Origin: Castanea sativa | Lineage: Eukaryota > Streptophyta > Magnoliopsida > Fagales > Fagaceae | DNA length: 64,000 bases | Direction: 5' to 3' | NCBI RefSeq assembly: GCF_040712315.1 | Contig: NC_134019.1 | Location: 32,145,873-32,209,872 of the forward strand | Shown here: piece after piece, positions 44,797 through 58,543 of the stretch | Numbering within the stretch: the stretch's first letter is position 1 | How the letters are laid out: each line of letters begins with the position of its first letter | Made by a program: the position numbers and the translations under genes | Notes under the pieces: generated by a model | Databases searched by the model: none | The model's input: the letters and a program-made list of their open reading frames with translations, nothing else | What the model was told of the DNA's origin: nothing

Positions 44797-46941
44797 TCAA
44801 ACATTAGCGGTAGCGTCTTCACCATCTGGAGGGGGCAAAGGTGTATCCCCGGGAGCGTCTTCAGAAGCTGCAGATTGGGTTGCCTCATCTACCGCCATCT
44901 CAATGTTGACCACCTCCATATCGAGGCCTTCAAGGTCTACTCCTGAGGGATGCTTGAGCATGTACCGACGAAGAAGCTCGAACCCCTTAAGTACCAACTG
45001 AAGAGCATGGAGTTATACTCTTCTGTTTGCTAAAAGCCCTCAATGGCCTTAGCAGCAATAACCTTCAGCTTTTCCCAAGCAGTGGATAGTTTTTCGTCCT
45101 TCTCCAAAATGAGCTGCCTCTCCACCTGAAGATCATCCTCAAGAGTCTTAGCTTTCTCCTAGGCAGAATTGGCCTCGTCCATGGAGGAGATTAAATCCTT
45201 CCTCAACTTAGAGTTCTCTGCCTCTAGGGCCTCAATTCTAGACGCAAATGAAACAACCTTTGCATCTTGAGCAAGGTACTCAGAGGTGATGTGAAGACTT
45301 TCCCCGAGCACCTGAAAATAAACCCATATCAGGAAACAACACCCAAGGACGAAAAAGGTAAAATCTTACAAGTTTGGTACCTGAACTAGCTTGTGGATAT
45401 GACGACCCACAACTTCGTTAGCTGGCACTCCCGAAAATGCTCTCATGTCGTCATCAGTAAAAAAGTCCTGCACCCGAGCCTGTGCCACCTCAGCATCGTC
45501 CTAGACGCTAGAAGATCGGGAGTTGACTTTCTCCTTCTACCAATCCCCAGTCTTCTGCCTTTTTGTCCTTGAGAAGGAATCTCCTTGATCGAAACGTCTG
45601 GAGAAGCGATCCTCGCAGACTTGATGGCAGGAGTAGACGGCGAGGCTGTAACAACATGAGTTCCCTTCTCCATCACCCGCACACCCCTTGTCCAAAAGGG
45701 CTCATTGTTCTTAGCCCTCATTTGGGCATACATTCCTCGTTTGAATTTTGTAGTCATTCTTGCGAAAGAGAAACAATTAAAAAAAGAAAAAGAAAAAGCA
45801 AAGTCATCAATATGGACAAATTCAATACTTACTCTTTTTCTCTTCTATTTCCAAGTTTCGCAGAATGTAGGCGGATGGTTCGGGACGGAGAAAGTAGAAG
45901 CCAAGGGTGCGAGGATTTACCAGGTCGTCAAAATCCTCGATCGTTTGGGCGTATTTGATCGCTTTCTTAACCCGATCCTTGTACTTGCTCTTGAGCTTAG
46001 GTCGTCTCTTAATTGCACAACACAACGACGTAAAAGTTAAATGACGACAAATAAACAGAAAGCTGAAAGGTTGGGAAGAATAATGACGCACCTAGGTTCA
46101 GGGTACTCCACCGACGGAGCATCCTTGGGAGATCACCCTAAACCTCGTTAGAGGGAGTCTCCCAATCGTCCCCAGACACGAAAAAGAATCGGGACTTCTA
46201 ATATCTAAATGATGAGGGCAAATCCTGGACGATCCTAGTTCTCCTCTCCCACGGCACCAGCTCATAATACCCATGTTCTTTAGACGCTTTCAAAAGATAT
46301 AGGTAAACGAGCTCGTCCACCCTAATCATGTCTCCGTCTGTAATGGCCAGCCATATTCCCATACAGCTGACCACAATCCTCCACGGATTGGGCATAAGTT
46401 GCCCCGGGGCGATACCAAAATGACCCAACAATTCCATAAGAAAAGGATGGACGGGGAACCTAAGACCACAAAGGAAGGCAGCCTCGTAGAAGCACACCTC
46501 CCCAGGGTAAAAATGGCAATCCCGATCCTCTTCACTCGGCAGACAAACCCTAACCCTATCTGGGAATTGAAATCTATCCCTGAACCTAGAAAGTGTCTCG
46601 TCGTCTAAACTACACACAGCCTCAAGAGCATGAAAAGCCCTAATCTCCCGAGAGGCAGAGACGGCCGTATCACGCTCTACGGGTCTATCGCTAGACGAAA
46701 GCCCGGTCTTTAATTCACTCGACCTCACCTCCAACATCACACCCCGTTCCTTCACCAAGTCCTCAAACCAATTAAGGGATTGACGTAGCAATGGCAGCAA
46801 ATCACTTAACACTACGCTCAGCCTATTACCCTCTAAAACGTATTTCTCAAAGTGAGCGAAAGCTCCTAAGAACCCCCCTAAATGGGCAAAAAGGAAAGAA
46901 ATGGAAGGACAGAGGGCCCTAACCTCAGAACTACTAAGCAT
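44797..46941 (-). pseudogene. Antisense additional ORF (aORF) of element D, multi-exon, damaged
   Basis: Starts at ATG 46941 (MLSSSEVRALCPS). Exon 1 (to about 46092) carries a clear Transposase_28-type block: RVRVCLPSEEDRD, GEVCFYEAAFLCGLRFPVHP, GIAPGQLMPNPWRIVVSCMG. A TAG lies at 46198. The donor is GTGCGT at 46091. A second exon (about 46007-45837) encodes RRPKLKSKYKDRVKKAI and NPRTLGFYFLRPEPSAYIL. A third begins near 45759 (MTTKFKRGMYAQMRAKN), with a basic region. Distal parts (about 45310-45050) give a coiled coil (FASRIEALEAENSKLRKDLI), and the last block ends at 44797 (PPPDGEDATANV). Intron borders beyond exon 1 are inferred. Same architecture as Z, A and B, with divergent sequence. Confidence 0.6.
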
Positions 46942-47405
46942 AGGACTCAAAACGAGCTATAAAAAAAAAGGAGAAGAAGAGAAAACACGAAAAAGCAAAA
47001 GAAAAATCAGAAATTACTGCAATATTATCTACCCAAAGGAAGGCAAACAACGAAGAAAAAGGCCATACCTCAAGAAGCAACGGAGAGAGAAAGCAAAATC
47101 GCAGAAGGAAAACGGCAACAATGGCGACAGCGGTGGTGACTCGGAAACCACAAAGCAAAGGAGAAAATAAGAAAGTAAAGGAGAAAGGAAGAAGTTTAAA
47201 AAGATAAACACCAGAAACTGAAAACCAGCGGGAAAACCAAGGGCCACAATGGGAGCATTAAAGCGCCCCATTCAAAACACGCCATGTGGCCACAAGATAC
47301 AGAACGCCGCCACTACGCTTTAAATACGGAACAAAACCCCAAAAGCCGCAGAAAACTTTTAAACTTCCATGATCGTCTTGACACGACACAACGACCACGG
47401 AACTC
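46942..47405. other. Upstream region of the element D antisense ORF
   Basis: Non-coding, purine-rich. A TATA-like TATTTAAA on the minus strand lies at 47319-47326, about 380 bp before the ATG. Confidence 0.35.
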
Positions 47406-47416
47406 GAGGGGGCAAC

Positions 47417-47919
47417 TGATGGGACTGACACCTTCAGCTTATATGGATGATGTTAATGTAACCGATGGAGTCATCCCCTGTGACGAGCATATCAAAGCAT
47501 CCACATTAGTGACGAAGATAGTCAGCCATTCAATAAAGCAATAACGTCTCGAGCGGTTACAAAAGACAACTGTACAGACCGTTGGTCGCCCATTAAAAGC
47601 CGCATTAAAAGAGTATAAGGTGTTACCAACAGAGATATTATAGATGCAATCACTGCTGCAACAACTAGAGGCCATGGGAACATATATAAGGCTCTCACTA
47701 ATACTAGCAAGAGGTACGAACATTACAAAAAACACTACTTGTCATATTTCTTGAATATTATTTTAAGCCTTCCATATACTGACTTTGGCATCGGAGGCGT
47801 TGTGTCAAGCACCACATCGGTGTCCATTCTAGGGAATTGTTGCTTCGACTGCGACGCAAGGGAACATCCGACTCCATCTGGACGAACTCATTTACAACTG
47901 ACGAGTTTCTGCTTCATCA
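47417..47919 (+). repeat. 3' LTR of element D (503 bp)
   Basis: TGATGGGACTG...CTTCATCA, preceded by the polypurine tract. TATA box TATATAAG at 47683-47690. Confidence 0.93.
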
Positions 47920-47924
47920 ATAAC

Positions 47925-50343
47925 CATTGTTGTTGCTTAGCCTTATTTTCTTTTTAGTCCTTATTTGGAGATAGAGAAACCCTTGAAGAAGTCTTATCAT
48001 TGGAGTATTGGAGATCGATGGTGACTCTCTTGAGGAAGTCACAAGTCATTAAATCAATCATTAATAAGGCTTTAAAATTTAAAATATCATACCTAAGAAA
48101 AAATACGGCTACTGGCTTAATTAATTTATTATACAAATTAATAGTACATATTACTTGGCTTGAATTAGTAATATTTAGTGCATTGAACCTCTAGAGATGA
48201 AAATATGTGACTAAAAATAGATATGTGTTATCATCATGATGAGTCTAGTGTAACTAGACACTTGACCTAAGTTTTGCTCTATTATATAGGATTCATAATG
48301 TTTTGGTAGGCGCTACACATGTATAGAAACAATTCTTTTCAATAATGTCTTTTGTTAAGTGTTGAAGTTATACTGGTATATAAAATGGAGTTAAAAAATA
48401 AAAAATGTAAATTTCAGGCTAATATCTTTCCTCTTAAAGAATTAATTAAAATTGACGAATACATAAAGTTTATATTGATAAAAGTTTTAAAATCACCGCC
48501 CATAATTAACGAGTAACAAGTAATCTAGTTTTCTAGATAGCTTGACAATTAGGTAACAAAATCTTCTCGGAAGCTTCCATTTGCATTAACTTCAAGATAA
48601 CTTGGATTGATAAAGAAAGAAAACTATCCACAAAATATTGATAGGTACCATGTACGTATTTGCTGTAAATTGTAATCACAAATATGGTCCACGTACAATT
48701 TTCCGATAGCCAACCAACCAACTAAGAGATTTGTTTAGATTTGATACTTGGAATTTGGAAAATGAAACTTCGGGGAAAAAGAACAATATACAACCAAGAT
48801 TGTATGCAATTGGTTCATCTGTTGCTTTGTTATGAGATTTTAGTTTCGGGGTTTGGAGTATAATATTGTCATATGAATAAAAATTTTCTGTGTAATTTCA
48901 CCAATCACGTGTTCAATTACTTTTCTTATAAAATAATCAAAATTTAAAATGACTCATTTGTTTAATTATTGTATCTGTTGGGCCAAAATTAACTTGAATG
49001 TCTCATGTCCTTATGTTTTTTTTTTTTTTTTTTGCTTTTCCAATTTCTCTTTTTAAATCTTTACTTGAATTCTATACTCTATAGGAACCCCAGCCAATAT
49101 CAAATTAGATCAATAGATGTGTTGAATATTTTGCTCATAATTTTTAAGCCTAGAACTGCTTAGCATTTTTAAGGAACTATTTTTTCAGACTGAAACTAAA
49201 CAAAGCATATCTAGCCGAGATCCATTTCATTATTATTTGATTTAAAAAATTCTCAAATTTTACTACAAATATCCGAGAGCCCTTTCATTATTAAGTGAAT
49301 TGAAAATTTTCATGGATTTTAGAATAATTCTCAAATTTTACTCCAAATAACTGGATACCTCAGTAAATTGTAGAATCAAATATTAGATGGAGCTGTTCAA
49401 TTTTTTGTTAGATATTTACTATCCATTTGAGATTGTAGTAGGAATTAGGAAGTAGAGTTTTGACTGTAAAAAGTTTTGAGAAGTAACTAGGAAGTAGAGT
49501 TTTGACTGTAAAATGTTTTTTTTTTTTAAGATAAAAGATAGAGACTGTAAAAAGTTTTAAGAAGTGCTACTACTTTCACAACATTTTGACGATAAATCAT
49601 AAGTGGTAAATTGTAATTGATTCTAATTTGAACCAACCACTAAAATTATTTTTTTACCAATCCACAGCAGTCTCATTTAGAATTTGTTAGAAAAATATTG
49701 TGGACATAGCATTTTTCGAAAGTTTTTTTTTTTAATACAAGATAAAAATTGTACTTTATTCTAATCTAAATTTATATGTGTGTAAAACTCCCTCCTAGAA
49801 AGTTGAACCCTAACCTTGCTCTCCATACTCCACAAATACTTATACTTATGGAGTGACCTTCGTGCCAAGAGTAGAGTAATTTTAATTGTAAAATTTTTTG
49901 TGAAAAAAGATTTATTACGAATGATGTTATCACTGGGTAAACTACTGTTATAAAGCTCTTTAATAATTTTGTATTCAATTGGTAACCAAACCAATAAAAA
50001 GCTTTTGATGTGAGAAATATAGAGAAGAAGACATTACAATATTACTACTAATGATTGATATTTTCTTAATCCGATCTATGGTTAATGTTTTGTTGTTGTC
50101 GTTAAGCATCATGTTTCTTTTTAGGGTAAAAACCTAAATGGGTCTTTAAAGGGTTTTAGGACAAAATTTTTAAAAAATTGAGCTTTTCAAACCCCCCATA
50201 AACGAGATAATTCTCTAGAAAAATTTGTGGAACTCCTTTACTTTGCCAATACATTGCATTGCATCGTCCAATCAATCTTTTAATTTGTTAACTATGACAC
50301 CAATTTTAGATACCATGATGAATATTATAAATAAATCTTGAAT

Positions 50344-50395
<52 letters not shown>

Positions 50396-50980
50396 GTCAC
50401 AGGTTGGATATTCAAATCATTTATATTTTTCTAAGGTAAATAGTTGCAATTAACACATTAATAATACATTCCTTAAGCTTATGAATCTTTTTTCTAACTT
50501 TTTTAGAAAGAAGCATCTTAAGATAATAAGAATAGAAAGTAGATATGCTATATAGAATTCTACCAAATAGTAATAGTTTAGTCCCAAAATTTTGGGATAA
50601 TAATTTCTAATATTATTTAATCAAGGTCAATTACTATATTAAGGAAGGGCAAGACTTAGGTGCTGTTCTTTAGGTTCATTTTTTAAGATTCTGTCATGTA
50701 TATTTTTGCTCATGAGATGAAAGTATATTTTTTAATTAAGTAATTATATGGCTGAATCTTAAAAGAAGAACCTAAAGAACAATACCTAAGGTACTGTATC
50801 TAAGTTTTGTCCCTTAAGGAATACAGAAATTGCTTCCATATGCCTCATAGGTCTTCTGAAGTTCTATGGTCATGGTATGCACCCCTCCCTCCAGTATGTT
50901 TTTTCTAAGAACACAATGATGTGATGTTTGTTTCTCTGTCTTTGTTTGTTTTGGGATAAGCTATTCATGCACTCTCATCC
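47925..50980. other. Non-coding AT-rich DNA
   Basis: No recognisable ORF. A phrase (GTAGAGTTTTGACTGTAAAA) is directly duplicated near 49450 and 49492. A (CA)n(TA)n microsatellite is listed separately. Confidence 0.6.
50346..50396. repeat. (CA)n(TA)n microsatellite
   Basis: About 15 CA followed by about 9 TA units. Confidence 0.95.
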
Positions 50981-52430
50981 CATACCTTGCTCTTACAAGG
51001 AAAGGAAATACCATTTGAACTAGAACTCATCAATATGAGACAGTGTTCGATAGAAAAACCAAAAGAAAAAAGATCATGGCATGTGTTGCCGGCTTGCTGC
51101 AACAAGGGAGAAGTTGTACCAGCCTCCCATTACCGTTGTGATCCTTGCGTAGATTACATGCTGGTGTTTATTAAACTTGGTGCTTCTAGAGCCCTTTTGC
51201 TAAGAGGACTTGGCAAGTTAAGAAGAGATGTCTAGTGAAGAATCTAGACTAATGTTGGGAAAAGATTGTTCAATGGAGGATTGATAATTGGAAAGGAAAA
51301 AGTTTAGGGTGTTCAACCAACTGCTGCTGTGTACCACCTCTGGCTCCAAAGGAGCGCTCGTGTTTTGCAAAGATATCAAATCCGATGAGACTATCCTTGC
51401 TCTAATCAGGAGAGACCTCAAGGCTCAAGGCCCAGATTGAGTTTGGAATGAGAGTAAAGAACTCTTTAGTTAATTAAGTTCTCTGTTGTAATTGGAGTAT
51501 CAACTTTTCTGTTTTCAATAATGATTGTGTAAGGTGTGATAGGTGTTACTTGGTCTGGTGTGTTGTGTAGTTACGCAGTTTCTTGCTGCTGCTGGTCTTG
51601 AACTCTGTAACTGGTGGGCAGCTCCTTCATTGCATGTTTTCTATTGTAGGTTCTAGTTTCTTTATTAAAATTCAATCATTAATCCAACAACAAAAAAAGG
51701 TTGTAACACAGTAATTCAAATTTCACCTAAGATAAAAAAACAAGAAGATGGAGGACAAAATCATGTTATCGAATTTGTCTCTCATTAACAAGGAGGCTTT
51801 TTAGCTTCTAGTTTTATCCATTAATCTAAGGCTAATGCTAATGGCCTTGTGAAACCAAGCTGAGGGTTGGCCCAAGTCCGTCACAAATCAGCATAAACAG
51901 GCAGTTGGTTCCGTGACAAGCATATATGCCTGTGAGTAAAATCCAAGCAAAGGAACACAAAGAAGTAGTAGTTAGAACTTTTAACCCATTTACAATTGCC
52001 ATTCCAAGAGAATTTGAATTACATAAATAACAAAACCAGCACCATAGGTTCTTACATAAATAATCTATAGGTACTTCAAAGGTCAAGATAAGAAAAAAAT
52101 GTAGAATCAATTAATTTTCTCTTACATTTTCCAAAACACATAAATATCCCTGCACACCTGCCAGAATTCCTCTGATAAATAATGCAATTGTGTGATACAC
52201 CTTTGAAGAAAAATCCTTTTGAAACCGTGCTTAATTCAAGCATTGGTACACCAACTTTCTATATTCACAAAGACGCAACTCTTGGGCTCCCTAAAGGCTA
52301 ATCAGTGTACAACTCTAGGTTGTTCAGTAATAAACTAGCAGTAACTTTACATGCCAAGTTAGCAAACTATACCACCATCATCAATCATGATCAAATTGAA
52401 TGTCCATCAGCTAAATTCTTCCACATCTTT
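50981..52430. other. Low-repeat region with one unassigned ORF
   Basis: An open stretch at 50987-51235 (plus strand; contains HVLPACCNKGEVVPASHYRC) has no ATG at its start and no family I recognise. It could be an exon, a relic or chance. The rest, up to the SCNM1-like relic, holds no recognised feature. Confidence 0.35.
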
Positions 52431-54548
52431 TCATCCAAGGCATACATTTGGATCATCCTCATCAGAGTCAAACTCAACCCACAAGCAATAATATGCATAA
52501 TTCACTACATTTGACATCATGAAAAATAATATCATAAATAAAAGAATTAATCAATTGCTTTAATCAAAATAGTATAATCCAAAATAAAATTATTTGTTGA
52601 CTTCAGAATCTCAAAACACCCTGTCAAATTTAGTACCAGCAAGCAGTATCAAGAACGATGCCAAAAAAAAATAGGCTCACATTTTCATCTCTGAACCACT
52701 TCCCCTGACAATCACGCTTCCAACCTGCAGCTGTAAACTTGAGCTCCCTCTCTCGGTGCTCTTGGAAATCCAAATGCGGCTGCACAACCACCTTGTCAGT
52801 GGCTTGAATCGCAGGACAAGAACTATTTTGACTCATTAGAATTCCATCAGTAAGGCGATCCAGAATTAACTGTAAATCACAGTTTGAATTGCTGGATTTC
52901 TGCTGAGGAGTTTTGTTGTTAAGTATCTCCGAAGCCACATTTCGTGTCTGTTCAATCAATGGTTTCCCAACTGACCTAAACTTTTGATGGTAGGTATTAC
53001 AGTTTGTAGTGCCAGTAGAAGAGTCTGACAATGCTACTCGCTTGTTTATCTCGTCTTGTCTCATCAACTCTGTTTCCTTTAGCTTGGACTCCGCAGCTCA
53101 ATGGCATGATCCCTTGGTCTGCATCTGCAATATGGATCTTCAACAGTTTAGGAAAGAAACTTTGGGAGAAGAGAAAAGGTCCCAGGGGGTAGAAAATCCT
53201 CAACGGCACAATGCAACAGGTATATGAGAAGTATGTACACAAAGACGATCGATCAGTACATGTTTGCACTTATTTTTAATTTATGCATTGTTTGGATCGC
53301 ACACTGCTTAAGATTAGTCTTGGTATGTCTGAATCATATAATTTGACCTCATCTCTAAAAGGCTACAGGTTCGTACTTGCCTCATGAAGAGGACTTTATT
53401 ATTATGCTATGGTTACATTAACTACGCTACCTGTAATATAATGCAACAACTACGTTGATGGTAGGCTATAGTAATTGATGAAATGCAAAACCTTTAACTA
53501 TGCTCAAGTATAATAAACTACTCCACTACTCAGCAAATAAATAAAATAATCTACTAATACCAATATTGATACTAAGATTTGCTAGGAACTAACATTAGAA
53601 CAATGCTTGTGGCACTAAGGAAATTGCATATCATGAGAATGATTAGACAAAGTCACTACTACTGATAAAGGTGAACATAATAAACTAATTAACTACAATA
53701 CATAAAACTGCTTAATTGCATCTATGCCTTAAAAAAATTTACAAAGCGCACTGAACAATAAATAACTAAGCAAAATAAAAGAGTTCATAGTCTGAGAAGA
53801 CATCTTTTGCATGGAATGTGGCTTCTATCTATATTTGAGATTAAGAGATTTCAATGGTTATTTGTGCAATGTGGTGCATCATCCTTGACTTCTAGGACAC
53901 TTGTCCATTGTGTTATCATTAGGCGTTAACTTCTCTTCTAAAATCCTAGAAATATAGTAAATGGTGCCCCCCACTCATAGTGCTTTTAAGAAGGATTTGC
54001 CTCATCATCCATCACATGTTAATACATGCAGCAGACTCGGACTAATCTGTAAAGAATCCATCGCCGACCCCCAAGTTATGACTAAAGGCTTAGTAAGTAG
54101 CCTTAGAACAACAAACTTATTCTAGTTTGAGCAGAGAGCCAAAATACAATTAAAAAAAAAAAAAGGTTTTTCACAATACTCATGCTTGGAAATTGTCCGA
54201 TCAATTACATAGCTTAGAACAATTGTTAGCAATAAAGGTTAAAAACAAAAGGTGTGACTACCACTACGACCCAAGAAAGAACACAAGCAAATAGTACAAC
54301 ATATAATGGTGATGATGAAGATGAAAGTTGAGAATTGAAAGAAAGGTTCGTGCAGAGAGAATGAGAGGAGAATCGAGGATGGGAAAGTGGGAGCAAACAA
54401 GGCAGGCGTATTTGCCATTGGAGAGCTTCTTATAAGAAGACCCATCAACCAATTCTTCCAACAACAGATCATCCAATCTTCTCTTCCTGTGTTGTGCCTC
54501 TCTCGCCCAGGGCCCAGCTATCAGCTATCTCCTCCAAACACACTCCTC
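52431..54548 (-). pseudogene. SCNM1: SCNM1-like (sodium channel modifier 1 family) gene, probably a pseudogene
   Basis: Three exon-like blocks on the minus strand. Block 1 (about 54548-54350) has AREAQHRKRR, then LDDLLLEEL and KLSNGKYACLVCSHFPILD, the CxxC start of the family's C2H2 zinc finger. Block 2 (about 53124-52681) has AAESKLKETELMRQDEINKR and GWKRDCQGKWFRDEN. Block 3 (52478-52431) has VEFDSDEDDPN, the acidic C-terminal signature. SCNM1 proteins act in (minor) spliceosome function. Damage seen: the expected ATG reads AGG, there is a 14-bp insertion made of local duplications near 54500-54520, the frame changes before the finger's histidines, and a TGA lies at about 53101 in block 2. 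Spacing of 1.2 kb between blocks means introns were kept, so it is not a processed copy. The family assignment rests on recall of conserved motifs. Confidence 0.65.
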
Positions 54549-54599
54549 TCTCTCTCTCTCTCTCTCTCTAACCAGTATACATATATATTTTAATTGTAT

Positions 54600-55966
54600 T
54601 ATAAATTTGTAATGTATTGTGGAACAATGATTTTTTATTTATTTATTAATAATTTATTAATACTAAGTAGATGTTTATATGAGATTATTTGGCTGGAAAG
54701 AAGGGAGAGATAAAACTTGTGAGTGATTGTTTTCTTTCCTACCAAATCACAATCTCTCCAAAATAGTGAGAAAACAAGAGATAAAAAGTTGTGTAGGTAA
54801 AGACCATTTGGTCCTTTGGCTCCTTTGTTTTTTTTGGTCTTCCTGCTTTCTTTCTTCACTTTGACTCCTCTTTTTTGTTTTTGTTTTTGTTTTTGTTTTT
54901 CTTTACTTTAGTTTTTGCTCCTGTGAACCTGCTTCCTTTCTTCAATTTCTATCTTTTGTTTTGTTTTGTTTTTTTATTTTTATTTTTTTTCAACTCTTTC
55001 TTCTTCACTTCTAGTTTTAACTCATTTTCTTTTCTATTTTTTACTCCCTCCTGCTTCCATTTTTTAGCTTCTTTGTTTTTTGCCTTATGTTTTTGAATCT
55101 GGATGCCTTATTTATTTATTTAATTGAATTAAAAGAATATCAGGACATGTTTCGGTTTTAGTATTTTGGGATATGGTTGTTGTTAATTGATATTTGATAG
55201 TCTGACTTTTTTTTTCTTTTTTTTTTTCCTCATTGCGTTTGTTTGTTTGTTTGTTTTTTTTTTTTTTTTTTTGTATCCATAAATTTTATACTAATAAATT
55301 GTATAAGCCGAACATGAGCGAATTGGCTTGCAAACATCAAAGGTCCAATAAAACATTCATTTTCCATAAAGACCAGAGAATGGTAAAAATAATATTATTA
55401 ATTTCGTTCCGGATCCTGTTTTGGTTTGTCAAATAATATTATTAATTCCGTTTCGGACCATGTTTTGGTTTGTCTAGTAGAATAGAATATTTCGGTTTTG
55501 GCCTATTTCAGCGTAACGTTTTAAGGTATTTCGAAATTCTTAAAAAACTTTTATATATATATATATATATAAGAAGTGTTACTATTATATAAAATAATGA
55601 ATTTAATTTAATTTATCTAAAAAAATTAAATAAAGTGGGATTAAAAAAATATTTATTATAATTTTTATACAAATATAATTCATATTTTGGATAATTGTAA
55701 AAATATATTTAACTTATTGCATGCACACAAGTTATTAATATTTTAATTAATATATAGAGGGGTGTTTGGTTTGCCAAATGCCAAATATTTGGCATTTAAC
55801 ACACTTCATGCTAGTGCTCTAAGAACTTTCTAATTTAAGTGACACTTTCTAATATTTTTGAAGAAGGTATCTTGAATGAAAATTCCCTATTTCAACTATA
55901 AATTACACCATGTTTAAGTGAGATGGTGTGCCCTAAAAGGACAAGGTTTTTCTTCAAATTCTTCTT

Positions 55967-55999
<33 letters not shown>

Positions 56000-58325
56000 T
56001 TTTTATTATTGAATGTGAATATTAAAAATTTAACCATTGTTGAATTGCATGTTTTTTATGTTCTTAACATGCATATCAAATTTTAATCAAATTAGATGTT
56101 ATTCACTATTCAATCAATAAATTTATTTTGTATACATAATAAAGACATGCATCACTGGGTAGGATGAGGATAAGTTTAGACTTTTTAGACCTAACCCGCC
56201 CTGCATTGATAAGGGTTAGATTATAAAATTTTCAAACCCTAAAATCCTACTATTTAATCAAACATATCATAAACTTATTTTATTCTACTCAACAAGGATT
56301 TTTGCCTCTTTTTTTTTTTTTTTTCCTTTCTCTAGCAAGGTTGGAAATAGGGTACCAATTTTAATATTTTCTTTTGTCTTTATTATAAACAAATTTATAT
56401 ACTATTGAATCATTGATTTTGTATTATGAGATTTTTTTTTTTGTGATATCGTCTTGTTAAACACTTTAATAATACTATTCAATTTTTGCTAAAAATTAGT
56501 TTGATTTGATGGGATAAATTTATTTTTAATTTCAAATATATTTTTATTAATAAAACAAGTTTTCTTAAAAAAAAAATTGCAATACTTGTAGGCAAATTAA
56601 CAAAAAGTAGAGTTTTATAGGGTGGGGTGGGCTTTGCGGTGCCTTAAGGGGTGGGGATGGTGCAAGAAAATTTTTCCCTTCATGTGGGGCAAGGATGGGA
56701 TAAGACAAAACCATACGGGGTGGGGGCAAAGACCCCATCCTTCGGACCCGCCCTACCCCACCCCACCCCATTGCCATCCCTAGTTTGAAGGGTTTCTCTT
56801 CATAATCTCTCTCCACCTCCCCCACCCACCCAAATCTAGAAACTATTATAAGTGACATTGTTAATTACTTTTTAATTGACACCTTTTAGTTTCTTAAGTA
56901 AACCAAAATCAACACCTTTGCACACCTGTAATATGTAGTTAAATTAGCTAGGAAGATTTTTTTTTATTTTAATTTTTAATTTTTAAGAGAGAAAAGAAAA
57001 AGAAAATGACAATGATTAGAGCACTCACATTAGAGTATGTATAATTGAAATTTTTTTCAAGTTTATGCATTTAAACCTAAAAGTACTTGTATTAATTAAT
57101 CTATAAATGTGTATATTTATATTGTTACTATAGTAACCATGTAAATACATACAGTTATTGTAGCTTTGTAAATGCATATTTTAATCATTTTTTATTTTAC
57201 CCCATGAGGAAGAGAGGGATGTGGTTTGAGATAATAATAATAAAAAATTTTGGTAAGGAAATAATATTTTAATGAAATGTAACGTAAAATAGATAATTTG
57301 ATGTGAGTTATTTTGAAAAGTGAGTATTTAAAAAAAATTCTTAAGCTAAAATATACATAAATTTTTATATGAGTTAATGCAAATGCTTTAGAGTGATTGG
57401 GTTGTTTTGATAAATTGTCCAAGTAGTGGGCCTTGTCTATATGCAAATATGAGTAATGGGTTTAGTATCAAACCCATAAAATCTTATTATTTAGCCCATA
57501 ACAAGCTTAAACTCAGCTTGTTTTGTATTGAACCTTATTTTTGTTTGGGCTTTGCTTGTTTTTTTAAAACAAAGGCTAAAGCTTGATTTGTTTATTAACA
57601 AACGAACATAAATCAATTTCTTTTTTTATCAACTCAATTGATTCAATTTCATCCCTTATTTTTGTCATTTTTAAAACTTCCTACCTTTAATTATTTGTAA
57701 ATACAATTGGGAAAATCTATCCTTACCATTTTATACATAAGTGATCACACCAAGGTTTTAAATATTGGAACGATCAATGAACTGAAAATGGGTTCAGTTT
57801 CTAATTTTTATTGGTTGAACTATCAATTTTCACAACTGAACTACTAATTAAACTGGACTAATCCTATATATAAATATCCAGTTTATGGTTAAACCGTTTG
57901 GTCCAGTTTTTAAAACCATAGATCACACCCTTAACCTCATAAATGCATGATATTCTTGAAAAAAGAAGAAGGAAAAGACAAGAGGAGTGAACCTAGAAAC
58001 AAATGAAAAACCTTGAATTCAATAATGGGTAATTAGGAAAAAGGATATGTTTCTAAAAAAAAAAAAAAACAAGGAAGAAGAAAATGTATTCAGTATATGT
58101 AACCACTAAATATATGATATATTGTCTCAAGTAGTTAACCATTAAGCATCAAACAACCTCATGTGGGAGGTCTAGCGGTTGACCTTTGTCCTTCTTCCTG
58201 CTCGTAATTAATGCTTGGATCCAAATCACAATTAACACTTGAGACCATGAGATCATATGTGTCAAAAGTGCATCTCACTGGGTAGGATGTGACTTGCCTC
58301 ACGGTCTTACCATTTTCTTGCATAT
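54600..58325. other. Non-coding, low-complexity AT-rich DNA
   Basis: Long T-runs, (TTTTTG)n near 54875-54900, and TA/CA microsatellites at 55551-55571 and 55967-55998. No gene. A G/C-rich phrase with GGGTGGGG occurs at 56620-56770. Confidence 0.6.
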
Positions 58326-58332
58326 TAAAAAA

Positions 58333-58398
<66 letters not shown>
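58326..58398. repeat. (A)n(TA)n tract
   Basis: About 24 A followed by about 24 TA units. The A-run could be the tail of a retroposon upstream (58160-58325), but boundaries were not established. Confidence 0.9.
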
Positions 58399-58400
<2 letters not shown>

Positions 58401-58543
58401 CAAACAAACAAACACAATAAAAGGTTCAAACTTCCAATTTTATTCGATTGTTGTCAAGACTACATTTGTATTACGAATTCAGTATAGCCGTACAGAAAAC
58501 ACGTGCTCCCTACATAGAGGCTATGTCCAACAATACTTGGGAG

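Larger units (their letters stand above)
38296..47919 (+). mobile_element. Element D: older Tat-type Ty3/gypsy retrotransposon of a separate family (9.62 kb)
   Basis: LTRs of 499 and 503 bp, with ATAAC duplicated at 38291-38295 and 47920-47924. Order: LTR, PBS (TTTGGCGCCGTCTGCGGGAA), gag, protease, RT-RNase H, second RNase H, integrase, ~60-bp tandem repeats, antisense ORF, polypurine tract GAGGGGGCAAC (47406-47416) and LTR. The LTRs differ at about 27 sites by eye, the most of the three. The first LTR has lost its TG start (TT). About a dozen stops and one frameshift disable pol. Confidence 0.93.

Noticed and set aside
50987..51235. 82-residue ORF with several cysteines, considered as a small secreted peptide
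   Set aside because: Starts at TTG, has no signal peptide, and no family is recognised; kept only as an unassigned note.
54875..55096. Phe/Leu-rich 73-residue ORF resembling a membrane protein
   Set aside because: Low-complexity T-rich DNA; no start context or conserved motif.
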